From Robbsia betulipollinis (GTDB lineage: Bacteria; Pseudomonadota; Gammaproteobacteria; Burkholderiales; Burkholderiaceae): DNA of 64,000 nucleotides. This document shows positions 17,725-27,303 of the stretch, piece after piece (position 1 is the first letter of the stretch; every line of letters starts with the position of its first letter). The position numbers and the translations under genes were made by a program. Location: contig NZ_JAPMXC010000010.1 of NCBI RefSeq assembly GCF_026624755.1, positions 331,054 through 395,053 of the forward strand. The letters are read 5' to 3'. Below the pieces are notes generated by a model. It was not told where the DNA came from. It did not search any database and saw only the letters and a program-made list of their open reading frames with translations.

Positions 17725-17811
17725 CTTTGTCCGCGTTTGCCGCCATGATCGATCGGTTTTCTCGAACGGGCGGCGCTCACGCCCAAGAGGGTGTGGGCGA
17801 AATGAATGGGT

Positions 17812-18690
17812 TCAAGCGAGTCTATTGAGCGGGATACGCGCCTCATCGAGCAGGCTGCGCTGCTCGGGCGGGAGGAATATCGCCCAGGGGTTGCATGAGG
17901 CGGTGATGGTTGCACCAAGCCGCCCGTTAGGTATTAGGGAAACATTTTTTGCTGGCTGGCGAGTGTAAAGTGCCTGCTCCAATGCATTTAAAACGAAATC
18001 CGTCGTCATGGACGCGCTTACGCGCCCTCCGGCAATACGTCGGGCAAACACGTCGATCACGAACGCTACGTGCAGCCGGCCTTGCCAGGGCGACACATAA
18101 GTGAAGTCCGACACCCATAGTGGGGTTGGACGTTCCGCCTTGAAATGACGGTTGACGCGGTCCATCGGGCGCGGAACCGTCGAATCGGGCGAGCTTGCGC
18201 GAACGCGCCGGCCCGGCATCACACCGCATAGGTCTTCGCGTCGCATCAACCGTTGCACGGTGCAACGCGCTACCAGAATGCCTTCACGGTTCAATTCTTT
18301 CCAGACCTCGGACACCTCATAGACCCGCATGTTGGCCTGCCACGCGCGCTTGATCTCGGATTGCAGCCGCTTATCTCATATCGCCCGGGCACAGCGCTGC
18401 GAAGGATCGCACGAACGCGACACATGGTGCCAATACTTCGACGCGGTGATCTGTAAAACCTTACAGATCGGCTCAACCTCGAAAACATTGCGATGCCGGT
18501 CCACAAAGTCTCTCAGGACTTCAGCCGGCGGCCGAGCTCCGACTGGGCAAAAAAAAACGTTGGCACGGCGTAGTTCCTTGACCTCGCCTTCCAATGCCTT
18601 TACGCGCTCCGCTTCCTCTCGCCTGACCCGCTGGAGCAGCGCATGGCTGGAGCAGCCGATCAGGGGGGAAATCGAGCCGACCGCCGCCCA
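17812..18690 (-). pseudogene. Degenerate IS3-family element (orfA-orfB)
   Basis: Reading leftward, the end of OrfA ([20 protein letters not shown], then EVKELRRAN) is followed by OrfB pieces. These are [20 protein letters not shown], then RVYEVSEVWKELNREG, then WVSDFTYVSPWQGRLHVAFV around the first catalytic Asp. The pieces lie in different frames, with breaks near 18540 and 18375 and again before 17950. The last DDE Glu region is scrambled. The copy is dead and sits between two hrp-box genes. Confidence 0.75.
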
Positions 18691-18845
18691 TAATGACGCG
18701 TGCCCGCCACGCCTGCGCAGGCCTTTAATTTGGCAGCGCCGACGTGCGCAGGTTCCGACAGGTCATTACATCTTTTCGAGGCATGGTCAGGAAAAATTTC
18801 GGAATGGCATTAGATTTTCGTATTTTGATCCGGGGTGAAAACGGG

Positions 18846-18869
18846 TTCGTGATACGTTTTGATATTTCG
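18846..18869 (+). promoter_or_regulatory. hrp_II box (TTCG-N16-TTCG)
   Basis: TTCG at 18846-18849 and 18866-18869 with exactly 16 bases between. It precedes the coiled-coil effector candidate. No good YANNNT hexamer is seen at 30-32 nt. The first ATG is only 24 nt away, closer than in the other cases here (65-76 nt), so either the start lies further in or the match is accidental. Confidence 0.5.
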
Positions 18870-18893
18870 ACTTGCTTATTTGGAATATACATC

Positions 18894-19928
18894 ATGCCGA
18901 CCATCAATCCCGCGTCGTCGGCCTTGCGTTCCCGAGGGGAATCATTCGATTCCAACGAACATGTTCAAAAGAACACCGAGAAGGGAAAGGAAAGAGCAAG
19001 GTCGCCGGGCGCCACGGGAATTCTTTCGGGCTTGCCGATGCGGCGACGCGGCTCCACCGCATCCGAACCGGACTATACGTCTCACAGACGCGATTCCTCA
19101 CCTGACTCCCAGGAAGTCGTGTCCGGCAACGAACGGCTGTTGACAATGAACGAGTTCGAAAAAACGATGGAACGTTTCGGAGAGTTCCACATCGGCGAGA
19201 TGTCCAGCCTCGCGGGCAGGGTGCATAAACTGCAGGATGAGGTCGGTTCCCTGTCAAAAACGCTCGTGCATGCTCAAGACCAGCGCGATCAACGGACGGA
19301 GGCCGCCAAGTTGAGGGCAAAAAACAGGGCGGTGTCCAGGGAGCAGACGATCAGTGATTTGAAATCCGAGAACGACGCGTTGATCGCCGAGAGCAGCGAC
19401 ACGCGCAGAGCGGTTGATCATCTGCAGGACAAAATCGCCTCGATGGAAAACCAACTTGGTTTTCTGAACACGGAATTTGAAAGAAAGACGAAAGTCGTTT
19501 CGAGTCAAAGTAAATTGATCAGATCTACGAAGTCGACCATCAAAGACATCAAGTCCGGACAGGACGAGATGTTGCGGGAAAAAGATCTTGAAATTTTCAG
19601 TCTCAGGCAAGATCTTGACGCGGTGAGATCCGAACTCGCCGAGACGCGGGAGGAAAACCACGTGTTGCAGCGGAAGATCGACGTCGTGGCCACCACCGGG
19701 TCCGGAATAACCCCTGGAAAAACGGCGGCGCTGGTGAAGTCCGGGGAAAAAATCAACGATCGCTTGGATGTTTTGCAATCGCTGAACAAAAAATTGCTCG
19801 AGGAACGTCGGGTTTTGATTGCCGAAAACTCTGCTAATTTGGCGGAGCTACAAAAACTCAAGAGGGCGTTGGAAGCGTTTATGACGAAGGTCGGCGGTGA
19901 TCCGTCGAAATTGCCGGGACGGTCATAA
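18894..19928 (+). CDS. Candidate type III effector with long coiled coil
   Basis: 344 aa if begun at the ATG giving MPTINPASSALRSRG; a later start at 19038 (MRRRGSTASEP) is possible and would fit the promoter spacing better. The first 90 residues are Ser/Arg/Thr-rich and disordered-looking. Residues from about 95 to the end form an almost unbroken heptad-type coiled coil rich in Lys, Glu, Leu and Ser (for example FGEFHIGEMSSLAGRVHKLQ). No enzyme motif is seen. The codon use is AT-richer than the core genes. The hrp_II box upstream is the main reason to call it an effector; a structural or phage-type coiled-coil protein is the alternative. Confidence 0.5.
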   Translation: MPTINPASSALRSRGESFDSNEHVQKNTEKGKERARSPGATGILSGLPMRRRGSTASEPDYTSHRRDSSPDSQEVVSGNERLLTMNEFEKTMERFGEFHIGEMSSLAGRVHKLQDEVGSLSKTLVHAQDQRDQRTEAAKLRAKNRAVSREQTISDLKSENDALIAESSDTRRAVDHLQDKIASMENQLGFLNTEFERKTKVVSSQSKLIRSTKSTIKDIKSGQDEMLREKDLEIFSLRQDLDAVRSELAETREENHVLQRKIDVVATTGSGITPGKTAALVKSGEKINDRLDVLQSLNKKLLEERRVLIAENSANLAELQKLKRALEAFMTKVGGDPSKLPGRS

Positions 19929-19987
19929 ATTTCGTGTGCGAGGCCAACATGTCGAAAAAGGACGATGTAACGAACCACGCCGGGTTT

Positions 19988-20160
19988 GAACTGACCTCCA
20001 AGAGTTGGACGGTGAAACGTTAGTACTTTCCCGTCCGCATGCGATATGCTGCCGGGCTCGATCCACCGAGTTTCGCTTTGATGCGGTGTTGGTCATAATC
20101 GTCTATGTAGCTTCTCAGCCCGAAGCGTAGTGCGTCAACATCTTCATATTTCGTGAGATG
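19988..20160 (-). mobile_element. IS3-family element, right-end remnant with OrfB C-terminus
   Basis: Minus-strand translation from about 20160 to 20020 gives RFGLRSYIDDYDQHRIKAKL and SSPAAYRMRTGKY with a stop. This is the standard OrfB ending (YI..YN..R, SP..YR). Next to it, at about 19988-20010, TGAACTGACCTCCAAGAGTT resembles the terminal repeat of IS3-type elements. Everything upstream of the last 45 codons has been replaced by the oppositely oriented copy that starts at about 20150. Confidence 0.65.
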
Positions 20161-20610
20161 GAAGCACTCGGCTTTCAGTGCCGAAGTAGCCAAGCGCCAT
20201 GGCGTGAGCGACGCGTCGATATGCGCTTGGCGCAAGCGTTTCGGCGAGATGGTCGGCGACGACGTGAAGCGGTTGAAGGCCTTGAAGGTCGAGAACGGCC
20301 GGCTGAAGAAGCTAATGCCTGAGAAGAACCTGGAGATCGAGGTGATGAAGGAGATTTCCGCAAAAAAATGGCGGGCGCACAGGTACGTCGCGAGCAAGCC
20401 CGCTATGCCATTTCGCGCGGTTTGAGCCAGCGACGCGCGTGTGCGCTGATCCAGGTGAGTCGATCCAGCCTCGGTTATGTGAGCAAGATGCCGGGCAAGA
20501 ATGATGCCGTCGTCGAGACGATGCGCCGACTTTCTGGCAAGTATTCTCGATTCGGCGCACGCGGCATACGGATCGTGCTCGGCCGTGAAGGCACCGTCGT
20601 GGGGAAGGAG
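20153..20610 (+). mobile_element. IS3-family (IS407-type) element, truncated orfA-orfB
   Basis: OrfA (20153-20425) shows VAKRHGVSDASICAWRKRFG, then KRLKALKVENGRLKKL. OrfB starts in the overlapping frame at 20368 with VRREQARYAISRGLSQRRAC and continues to about YSRFGARGIRIVLGREG at 20595, where similarity ends. This is the IS407-type orfA/orfB overlap. OrfA lacks its usual first residues and OrfB lacks the whole DDE domain, so the copy is inactive. Confidence 0.7.
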
Positions 20611-20995
20611 CGCTGCAGCCGATGATGGGCGCAAAATGGCCTGCGTATCGCTGGAACTGGATGGTCTTAGGAAACCAGGCCACCACCGACGAGAACATAA
20701 AGAAAATCCGGATTTCGCCGAACCGCCTGGCCTTCCTGTGTGCCGCCGACGTGGGCGCGCTGGCGCCCGTCGCCGTGATCGCCCGGACGGACACGGCCAC
20801 GGCCACGCCGTACGCCGGGGGGGGCGCTCCAGCACGTGCAGCGGCCTCGCCACCCCGGCGCGGACACGGTCTTCGACCACCCGTTGTCCTAGATGCCGCG
20901 CGATATCTGACGCAAGGCGCTGCCGAATTTTGCGGCGATGGCGCGCGACGCGTTCGGCAGATCCTTCGAGGACCGCGAATCCGCGTGGGCCGACA

Positions 20996-21120
20996 ATCCA
21001 GCAACCTACCCTCCAGCTCGCCAAACTCGAACGCATGCAATTCGGGCGCAAGTCCGAGAAGCTGGATCGCCAGATCGCGCAGCTTGAAACGCGTCTGGAA
21101 GATCTCGTCGCAGAAGAAGG
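20996..21120 (+). pseudogene. IS66-family transposase TnpC, short fragment
   Basis: The frame reads LQLAKLERMQFGRKSEKL, then DRQIAQLETRLEDLVAEE, a near-textbook match to the N-terminal coiled coil of IS66 TnpC. The fragment is about 40 codons; neither the zinc finger nor the DDE domain follows. The DNA from about 20640 to 20995 has no assignable gene and looks scrambled. Confidence 0.65.
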
Positions 21121-21325
21121 CGTACGATACCACCGCTCTATGAGTCATTGAAGGTCGATGCTATTTCGCCCGGCCTTCCGTTCGCACCCCGCGTATCGAT
21201 GATCTCTTCAAAATCGGCGGTAGGGCTGCCCATGCTTTGGCTGGCCGCACTAAAATGCTATTTTCGGCAATTTTGGTGGGGCCCATAGCCATGCATTCTG
21301 GACCAGCCGAACTGCGGCCAAACTT

Positions 21326-24300
21326 TTGAACAAACGCGACAGAATGAATACGTCAGATACCCAGTTTCCCGAGTCGTGGCAGGAAGAGGATCGCCTCGCG
21401 GCACTCTACAGTTATGGCATCCTCGATACGCCCCGGGAAACCGAGTTCGACGACATTACGCAGATGGCCGCCCGCGCGTGCGGCGCGCCCATTTCCCTGT
21501 TGAACCTGATCGACCACGACCGACAGTGGTTCAAGGCCGAGACCGGACTGGGCATCCGGCAAATGCCGCTCAAGCCCTCGATCTGCACCAAGGCCCTGAG
21601 CGAGGCGGAAATCCTGGTTGTCCCCGATACCAAGGCGGACCCACGTTTTGCGGGCAATCCCCTGGTCGAGGGACCGCCTCATGCCCGCCTTTATGCGGGC
21701 GTTCCCCTCCGTACGCCAGAGGGTTGGCCGATCGGCGTGCTGTGCGTGGTGGATCAACAACCCCGTCAGCTGACCGAAGAGCAGATCTTCATCCTCAAGG
21801 CCCTGGCCCGGGCGGTCATGGCGCGACTGGAGCAGCGCAAGGCGATCGCCGAACGCGACCGGGCGCTCGCCGCCGAACGGCGCATGGAAGCGCGCAGTCA
21901 GCAGATCCTGAACAGCGCCATTGATTACGCCATTGTCAGTTTCGACCTTGAGGGCCGGATCACCAGCTGGAATGAGGGTGCTCATCGCATCATGGGCTGG
22001 ACAAAAGAGGAAATGGTCGGTCAGCCGGCAGACCGTTTCTTCACCCCCGAAGACGTTGATGCGGACCGTCCCGCCATGGAAATGGGCGAGGCCCTGCGTA
22101 ACGGGCATGGGATCAACGAACGCTGGTACATGCGCCGAGACGGCACGCGTTTCTATGCGTCGGGGGAAATGACGGCGCTGCGCGATGAGGAGGGAATCGT
22201 CACTGGCTTCCTGAAGATCCTGCGCGACCGGACCGAACAGCGCCGCGCCTCAAAAGCGTTGCGTGATAGCCAGGAACGCGTCGAGACCGCGCTGGGTACC
22301 GGATTGGTCGGCTTCTACGACTGGGACATCGCAGAGGATACGATTCGTGGCGATGCCTGTTTCGCTGTCTTTTACGGCCTCGACCCTGCTCGCGTCGGCA
22401 ATGGTGTCCCGCGAAGCGAAATTTTAGCCGCCGTTCATCCCGAGGACCGCGACGCCGTTGTCAGGAACGGGGAAGGCGTCATTACCGCCTGCGGCGACTA
22501 TACCAAACAACTGCGTACCGTCAGCGATGACGGTCAGGTGCGCAGCCTCCTGCTGCGTGCCCGTTGCTATGAAACGGATGGTGAGCGCGCATTGCGCTTT
22601 ACGGGTATTGCTGTCGACGTTTCGGCAACCGTGAAAGCACAAGAGGCGCTTCGCACCAGCGAGGCGTTCAACCGGCAGGTACTGACGAGTTCCGCCGACT
22701 GCATCAAGGTGCTGAGCCTGGACGGCAGTTTGCAGTTCATAAGCGAAGGCGGCCAGCAGACCATGGAGATAGAGGATCCCTCTGTTTTCGTTGGCTGCCC
22801 CTGGCCCGATTTCTGGCAAGGGCAGGGAAAGCAATCGGCTCTGGGCGCCCTGGAAACTGCCAGACATGGGGGACGTGGGCAGTTTCAGGGCTATGCGGAC
22901 ACCGCGAAGGGCAACCGTCGATATTGGGACGTGGTGGTCACGCCCATGCTGGGCGCGGACGGCCGCCCTGAACGCCTGCTGTCGATCTCTCGCGATATTT
23001 CGGAGGCGCATGCCACGGCAGAACGCGTCGAGCTCGCGCTAAACGCCGGCGCCATCCTTGGCACCTGGGTCTGGGACGTCGCCAAGAACCGCATCACCGC
23101 CGATCGACGTTTCGCCGGCACGTTTTTTCTCGATCCAGACACGCTGAAAGCAGGGGTTCCGCTCGAAGAAGTTGTGCAATCTATTCATCCCGAGGACCTT
23201 GAGCACGTCGAGCATACCATCTCTCGCGCTTTAGTGAAGGGTGGCCGGTATCGCGCGGAGTACCGCATACGTCAACCCAACGCGTCGTGGCGATGGGTTG
23301 AAGCAAACGGTCAATGCGATCTCGATGCGGCAGGACGAGCAGTGCGCTTTCCTGGTGTACTGGTCGACATCAACCACCGTAAGCAACAGGAACTGCGGCA
23401 AGCCGCCTTGATTGCATTGGGCGACCAGCTTCGCGATCTGCACGATCCGTCGGCAATGGTTTCCATCGCCGCCGCGATCCTTGGCAAAACCCTGGAAGTC
23501 AGTCGCGCAGCTTACGGCCGCATGGACGTAGTTCACGAAATTGTCACTGTGGAAAACGACTGGCGGGCCAGCTCCGAGATCAGTTGGATTACGGGAAATC
23601 ATGCGGTGCGGGATTTCGGTTCGTACATCGACGATCTTAAACGGAACAGGGTAGTCGCCATCGCCGACGTAACAGTGGATCCGCGTACCCAAAACAGGGC
23701 CGAAGCCCTAGGGAAGGTTCAGGTTCGCGGCTTGCTCAATGTGCCATTGATGGAAAGTGGGCAACTCGTCGCCATGGCTATCCTTAATTCCGTCACGGTT
23801 CGGGAATGGACGGAGGAGGAGATCGTATTCACTCGCGCGGTGGCCGATCGTACATGGGCCGCGATAGAGAAGGCGCGAGCCGCGGCCGAATTGCGCCACA
23901 TCAATGAAACCCTTGAAGCTCGAGTGACCCAACGGACACAGGAACGTGATGGTATCTGGAACGCATCGCGGGATTTGCTCGGCGTAACGGATGCCGAGGG
24001 TAGGTGGCTCAGCGTGAACCCGGCCTGGAAGAAGCTACTGTGTTGGAACATTACAGAGATCGTTGGGCGCACTTCCGAATGGATGGAACACCCGGACGAC
24101 CGTCAACGCACGCGCCTGGAGCTCGGCCGGCTCTTCAGCGGTGAGCCGGCGACCGATTACCAGAACCGGTTTCGGACCCGCGACGGCAGCTACCGCGTCT
24201 TCTCGTGGAGCGCCGTGCCGGTGGAAGGCAAGTTCTATTGTTCCGCCCGCGACATTACCGAGCAGCAGGCGGCGGCAGAAGATCTCGCTCGAACACAGGA

Positions 24301-25447
24301 AGCGCTACGTCAAAGCCAGAAAATGGAGGCGGTCGGCCAGCTAACAGGTGGACTTGCGCATGATTTCAATAACCTGCTGACGGGCATTACCGGTTCGCTG
24401 CAACTTCTGGGCACGCGCGTAGCGCAGGGACGCTATCAGGACGTAGACCGCTATATCGATGCGGCGCAGGGCGCAGCCAAACGGGCGGCGGCGCTGACAC
24501 ACCGATTGCTGGCGTTCTCGCGACAGCAGACGCTCGACCCAAGGCCCACCGATGTGGCCCTGCTGGTGGCGGACATGACAGAGCTGATCGAGCATACCGC
24601 GGGGCCAGCGATCGCTGTGCGGGTGACGGCGGCCGATGCTCTCTGGCCCACGCTGGTGGATCCCAATCAGCTGGAAAACGCCCTGCTCAACCTGTGCATC
24701 AATGCCCGCGACGCCATGCCGGACGGAGGGGAATTGCACATCGAGACTCAAAATCTTGCTCTTGACAACCGCGCGTTGTGCGAGCGGGATCTGCCGCCGG
24801 GCCAGTATCTGGTAATCAACGTCAGCGATACGGGCACTGGCATGTCTCCCGAAATCATCGCCAAGGCGTTCGATCCGTTCTTCACCACGAAGCCTATCGG
24901 ACAGGGCACCGGCCTCGGTCTGTCCATGATCTACGGCTTCGCCCGGCAATCGGGCGGGCAGGTGCGCATACACTCGCACGAAGGGCTCGGCACGACGGTG
25001 CGCCTGTACCTGCCCCGGTATCTCGGGATCGTCGATGCGGAGCCCGTGTTCGATACGGTAACGGCACCGCGCGCCAGACAGGGCGAAACCGTACTGGTGG
25101 TAGACGACGAGCCGACCATCCGCATGCTGGTCACGGAAGTGCTGGAAGAGCTGGGCTATGCGGCTATCGAGGCAAGCGATGGCGCGTCGGGGCTGAACAT
25201 ACTGCGCTCGAACGCGCGCATTGATCTGCTGGTCACGGACGTGGGTTTGCCAGGCGGCATGAACGGCCGGCAGATGGCCGACATGGCGCGCGTCGGCAGG
25301 CCGGATCTGAAGGTGCTGTTCATCACGGGCTACGCCGAGAGTGTCGTAATCGGCAACGGCAATCTGCCGCCCCAGATGCACGTGGTGACCAAGCCTTTTC
25401 TCATGGAAGCGCTCGCTTCCCGCATCAAGGAGTTGATTGATTCGTAG
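21326..25447 (+). CDS. Hybrid sensor histidine kinase (GAF, several PAS, HisKA, HATPase, REC)
   Basis: 1373 aa with no membrane helix. Approximate order: GAF (20-185), four PAS/PAC units (190-310, 315-440, 445-570, 570-690), a second GAF (700-865), a fifth PAS (880-990), HisKA with the phosphorylatable H1012 in GGLAHDFNN, HATPase_c (N box LCINARDAMPDGG; FDPFFTTKPIGQGTGLGL) and a C-terminal receiver with D1305 in LLVTDVGLPGG. It is a soluble hybrid kinase for several internal cues, such as light, redox or small molecules. No chromophore Cys of LOV type is obvious. It has no response regulator next to it. The start could also be the ATG six codons on. IS remnants precede it. Confidence 0.93.
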   Translation: MNKRDRMNTSDTQFPESWQEEDRLAALYSYGILDTPRETEFDDITQMAARACGAPISLLNLIDHDRQWFKAETGLGIRQMPLKPSICTKALSEAEILVVPDTKADPRFAGNPLVEGPPHARLYAGVPLRTPEGWPIGVLCVVDQQPRQLTEEQIFILKALARAVMARLEQRKAIAERDRALAAERRMEARSQQILNSAIDYAIVSFDLEGRITSWNEGAHRIMGWTKEEMVGQPADRFFTPEDVDADRPAMEMGEALRNGHGINERWYMRRDGTRFYASGEMTALRDEEGIVTGFLKILRDRTEQRRASKALRDSQERVETALGTGLVGFYDWDIAEDTIRGDACFAVFYGLDPARVGNGVPRSEILAAVHPEDRDAVVRNGEGVITACGDYTKQLRTVSDDGQVRSLLLRARCYETDGERALRFTGIAVDVSATVKAQEALRTSEAFNRQVLTSSADCIKVLSLDGSLQFISEGGQQTMEIEDPSVFVGCPWPDFWQGQGKQSALGALETARHGGRGQFQGYADTAKGNRRYWDVVVTPMLGADGRPERLLSISRDISEAHATAERVELALNAGAILGTWVWDVAKNRITADRRFAGTFFLDPDTLKAGVPLEEVVQSIHPEDLEHVEHTISRALVKGGRYRAEYRIRQPNASWRWVEANGQCDLDAAGRAVRFPGVLVDINHRKQQELRQAALIALGDQLRDLHDPSAMVSIAAAILGKTLEVSRAAYGRMDVVHEIVTVENDWRASSEISWITGNHAVRDFGSYIDDLKRNRVVAIADVTVDPRTQNRAEALGKVQVRGLLNVPLMESGQLVAMAILNSVTVREWTEEEIVFTRAVADRTWAAIEKARAAAELRHINETLEARVTQRTQERDGIWNASRDLLGVTDAEGRWLSVNPAWKKLLCWNITEIVGRTSEWMEHPDDRQRTRLELGRLFSGEPATDYQNRFRTRDGSYRVFSWSAVPVEGKFYCSARDITEQQAAAEDLARTQEALRQSQKMEAVGQLTGGLAHDFNNLLTGITGSLQLLGTRVAQGRYQDVDRYIDAAQGAAKRAAALTHRLLAFSRQQTLDPRPTDVALLVADMTELIEHTAGPAIAVRVTAADALWPTLVDPNQLENALLNLCINARDAMPDGGELHIETQNLALDNRALCERDLPPGQYLVINVSDTGTGMSPEIIAKAFDPFFTTKPIGQGTGLGLSMIYGFARQSGGQVRIHSHEGLGTTVRLYLPRYLGIVDAEPVFDTVTAPRARQGETVLVVDDEPTIRMLVTEVLEELGYAAIEASDGASGLNILRSNARIDLLVTDVGLPGGMNGRQMADMARVGRPDLKVLFITGYAESVVIGNGNLPPQMHVVTKPFLMEALASRIKELIDS

Positions 25448-25449
25448 CG

Positions 25450-25569
25450 GTAACGCATATGAATCGAAGTCGTTGCCGGCGATGCATGGTCCAGATTCTC
25501 CTGAACGATATGGAATGGGACGCCTGCTTCGATCGCCCCGGTACCAAAGATGTGCCGCAAAGTCATTGA
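25450..25569 (-). pseudogene. Tyrosine recombinase (phage integrase type), C-terminal remnant
   Basis: Minus-strand frame LRHIFGTGAIEAGVPFHIVQ, then ENLDHASPATTSIHMR matches the end of tyrosine recombinases, normally LRHTFGTRA...VQ..LGHAS..TTSIYVR. The Arg of HxxR has become Gly and the catalytic Tyr has become His, and the N-terminal domains are missing. It is a dead scrap next to the kinase 3' end and may mark an old integration boundary. Confidence 0.6.
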
Positions 25570-25665
25570 CACGTTCCGCTCGGAATAATTCGCGCGTAGC
25601 GAAAGCGCTTGAACCCAGGCATCCGTCGAATGATGCGTTTGATGGCGCAAATCATCCGCCTCGCT

Positions 25666-26460
25666 TCATGGAACCTCGTCGGTTGCGGCGACGTCCAGCG
25701 GCCAACCCTGGAACCGCTGCAGCAGGGCAGGTTCCAGCGTGCCGCCAACGATGATTTTGGAAAACACGTCGAGTGAACCGAAAAAGGCGGCGCGCATGCG
25801 TCCCAGCTTGCTTTCGTCGACCACCAGGAAACACTGTGCGGCGTTACGGATGGCCGCCTGCTTGATCGGTACCTCGTGAAAGTTCGAACAGCTCACGCCG
25901 CGCGCCGGGTCGGCGCCGCCGGCCGAGATGAAGGCCTTGTTCACCCCCAGCCGTTCCAGATATTGCACCGACTCTTCGGAATAGTAGGTCGCCGATGACG
26001 GCTGATACACCCCGCCAAGCAGGATCAACTGCGTGTTCGGGCGTTTGCTCACGATGTCAGCGATGTTCATGGAGTAACAAACCACGCTCAGCGTCATGTC
26101 GGACGGCAGCGCCGTCGCGAGATGGACCATGGTGGTGCCACAGTCGATGAACAGACTGTCGCCTTCCTCCACGAAACTGGCGGCACGCTGGCAAGCCAGG
26201 CGCTTGCGCGCGGCGTGCTGGTCGAGTTCCTCGGCCAGCACGTATTTTTCGCCGGTGGTCGGCAGGGTAGCCTCGAGCACGTAACCGCCCAGGCAGATCA
26301 TGGCCGAGTCGTTCCCGGCGAGGTCTCTGCGTATGGTCATTTCCGTCACGCCGAGCACTTCGGCAACCCGGCTGAGCAGCGTCGGACCGTTGCTACCGAC
26401 CAAGGCCTGCATCCGTTCGCGTCGAAGCTTGCGCGCCTTGGCGCCCGCAGTTTCCCGCAT
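25666..26460 (-). CDS. DeoR-family transcriptional regulator
   Basis: 264 aa from ATG MRETAGAKARKL. The N-terminal helix-turn-helix (LLSRVAEVLGVTEMTIRRDL, about 29-48) precedes a DeoRC sensor domain of sugar-phosphate-isomerase fold (SLFIDCGTTMVHLATALP; GVNKAFISAGGADPARGV; FLVVDESKLGR). It is divergent from the fucU/ABC operon with about 300 bp between, so it is very likely the local repressor, released by a phosphorylated or free sugar. This mirrors the DeoR control of rhamnose/fucose-type ABC operons. The intergenic DNA contains an AT-rich stretch at about 26515-26580 that could hold the promoter and operator. Confidence 0.87.
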   Translation of the reverse strand: MRETAGAKARKLRRERMQALVGSNGPTLLSRVAEVLGVTEMTIRRDLAGNDSAMICLGGYVLEATLPTTGEKYVLAEELDQHAARKRLACQRAASFVEEGDSLFIDCGTTMVHLATALPSDMTLSVVCYSMNIADIVSKRPNTQLILLGGVYQPSSATYYSEESVQYLERLGVNKAFISAGGADPARGVSCSNFHEVPIKQAAIRNAAQCFLVVDESKLGRMRAAFFGSLDVFSKIIVGGTLEPALLQRFQGWPLDVAATDEVP

Positions 26461-26757
26461 GGTGGTTCCTTCGATCCACAGCAAATTCAAAATCGCGATC
26501 TTAGCAGTCCCATCCGTCGATTGTTACTGGGGAAAACATTTTTATCCGTAAAAATTTATTGGCGTATCATAAATTTGATGGCTCTCGCTCAGACCCGGCG
26601 TTCCTGGCGGTCGCATACCCATGGCAAAAACACATCCAGTGCGCTTGCACAGGCGACACGACAGGCCTGCCGCCTACCTGCACGCGTGCCAGTCAGGCGG
26701 CCCGAGAGCGCGTCTGCGGCCAAGCCAAACAATGTAGATGAATGTCCGGAGACGCAT

Positions 26758-27210
26758 ATGTTGAAAAAAATTGATCCGCTTTTGAATGCGGACGTGTTGT
26801 ACGCGTTGCGCGCCATGGGCCACGGCGATGAACTGGTCCTGTGCGATGCCAATTTCCCGGCCGACGCCATTGCCCGCCGGACCGTGCTCGGCAAGGTGCT
26901 GCGTATCGACGGCGCGGGCACGAAGGAAGCGGCCCGCGCCATCCTGTCGGTGATGGCGCTCGACACGGCCGTTGACACGCCGGCGCGCCGCATGGAAGTG
27001 GTGGGCGAGCCGGACAACGTCCTGCCCGTGCAGCAGGAAGTGCAGCAGGAAATCAACCGCGCCGAGGGCCGCGAGTGCTTGCTCGGCTCGATCGAGCGCT
27101 TCGCCTTCTACGATGTCGCGCGCACCGCCTACTGCGTGATCGCCACCGGCGAACGGCGCTTCTATGGTTGCTTCGTGTTCAGGAAGGGCGTCCTCGCCCC
27201 CGAGGCATGA
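26758..27210 (+). CDS. fucU: L-fucose/ribose mutarotase (RbsD/FucU family)
   Basis: 150 aa from ATG MLKKIDPLLNADVL, with the diagnostic RAMGHGDELVLCDANFPA block that carries the active-site His; the C-terminal Tyr-rich end fits FucU better than RbsD. FucU speeds conversion between alpha and beta anomers of L-fucose (and related sugars) in the cytosol, so that the imported form fits the next enzyme. It is the first gene of the operon with the ABC importer (93 nt to the next gene). This points to a 6-deoxy sugar or ribose as substrate; fucose is the first guess. Confidence 0.85.
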   Translation: MLKKIDPLLNADVLYALRAMGHGDELVLCDANFPADAIARRTVLGKVLRIDGAGTKEAARAILSVMALDTAVDTPARRMEVVGEPDNVLPVQQEVQQEINRAEGRECLLGSIERFAFYDVARTAYCVIATGERRFYGCFVFRKGVLAPEA

Positions 27211-27303
27211 CATGGCGACCCGTACCGGCGCCAACGCAGGCGGTGGTGTGGGTTTCATCCCGCATAAGTGCCCCGGCTGCCTGCGCAACTATTTGGAAAC
27301 CCG

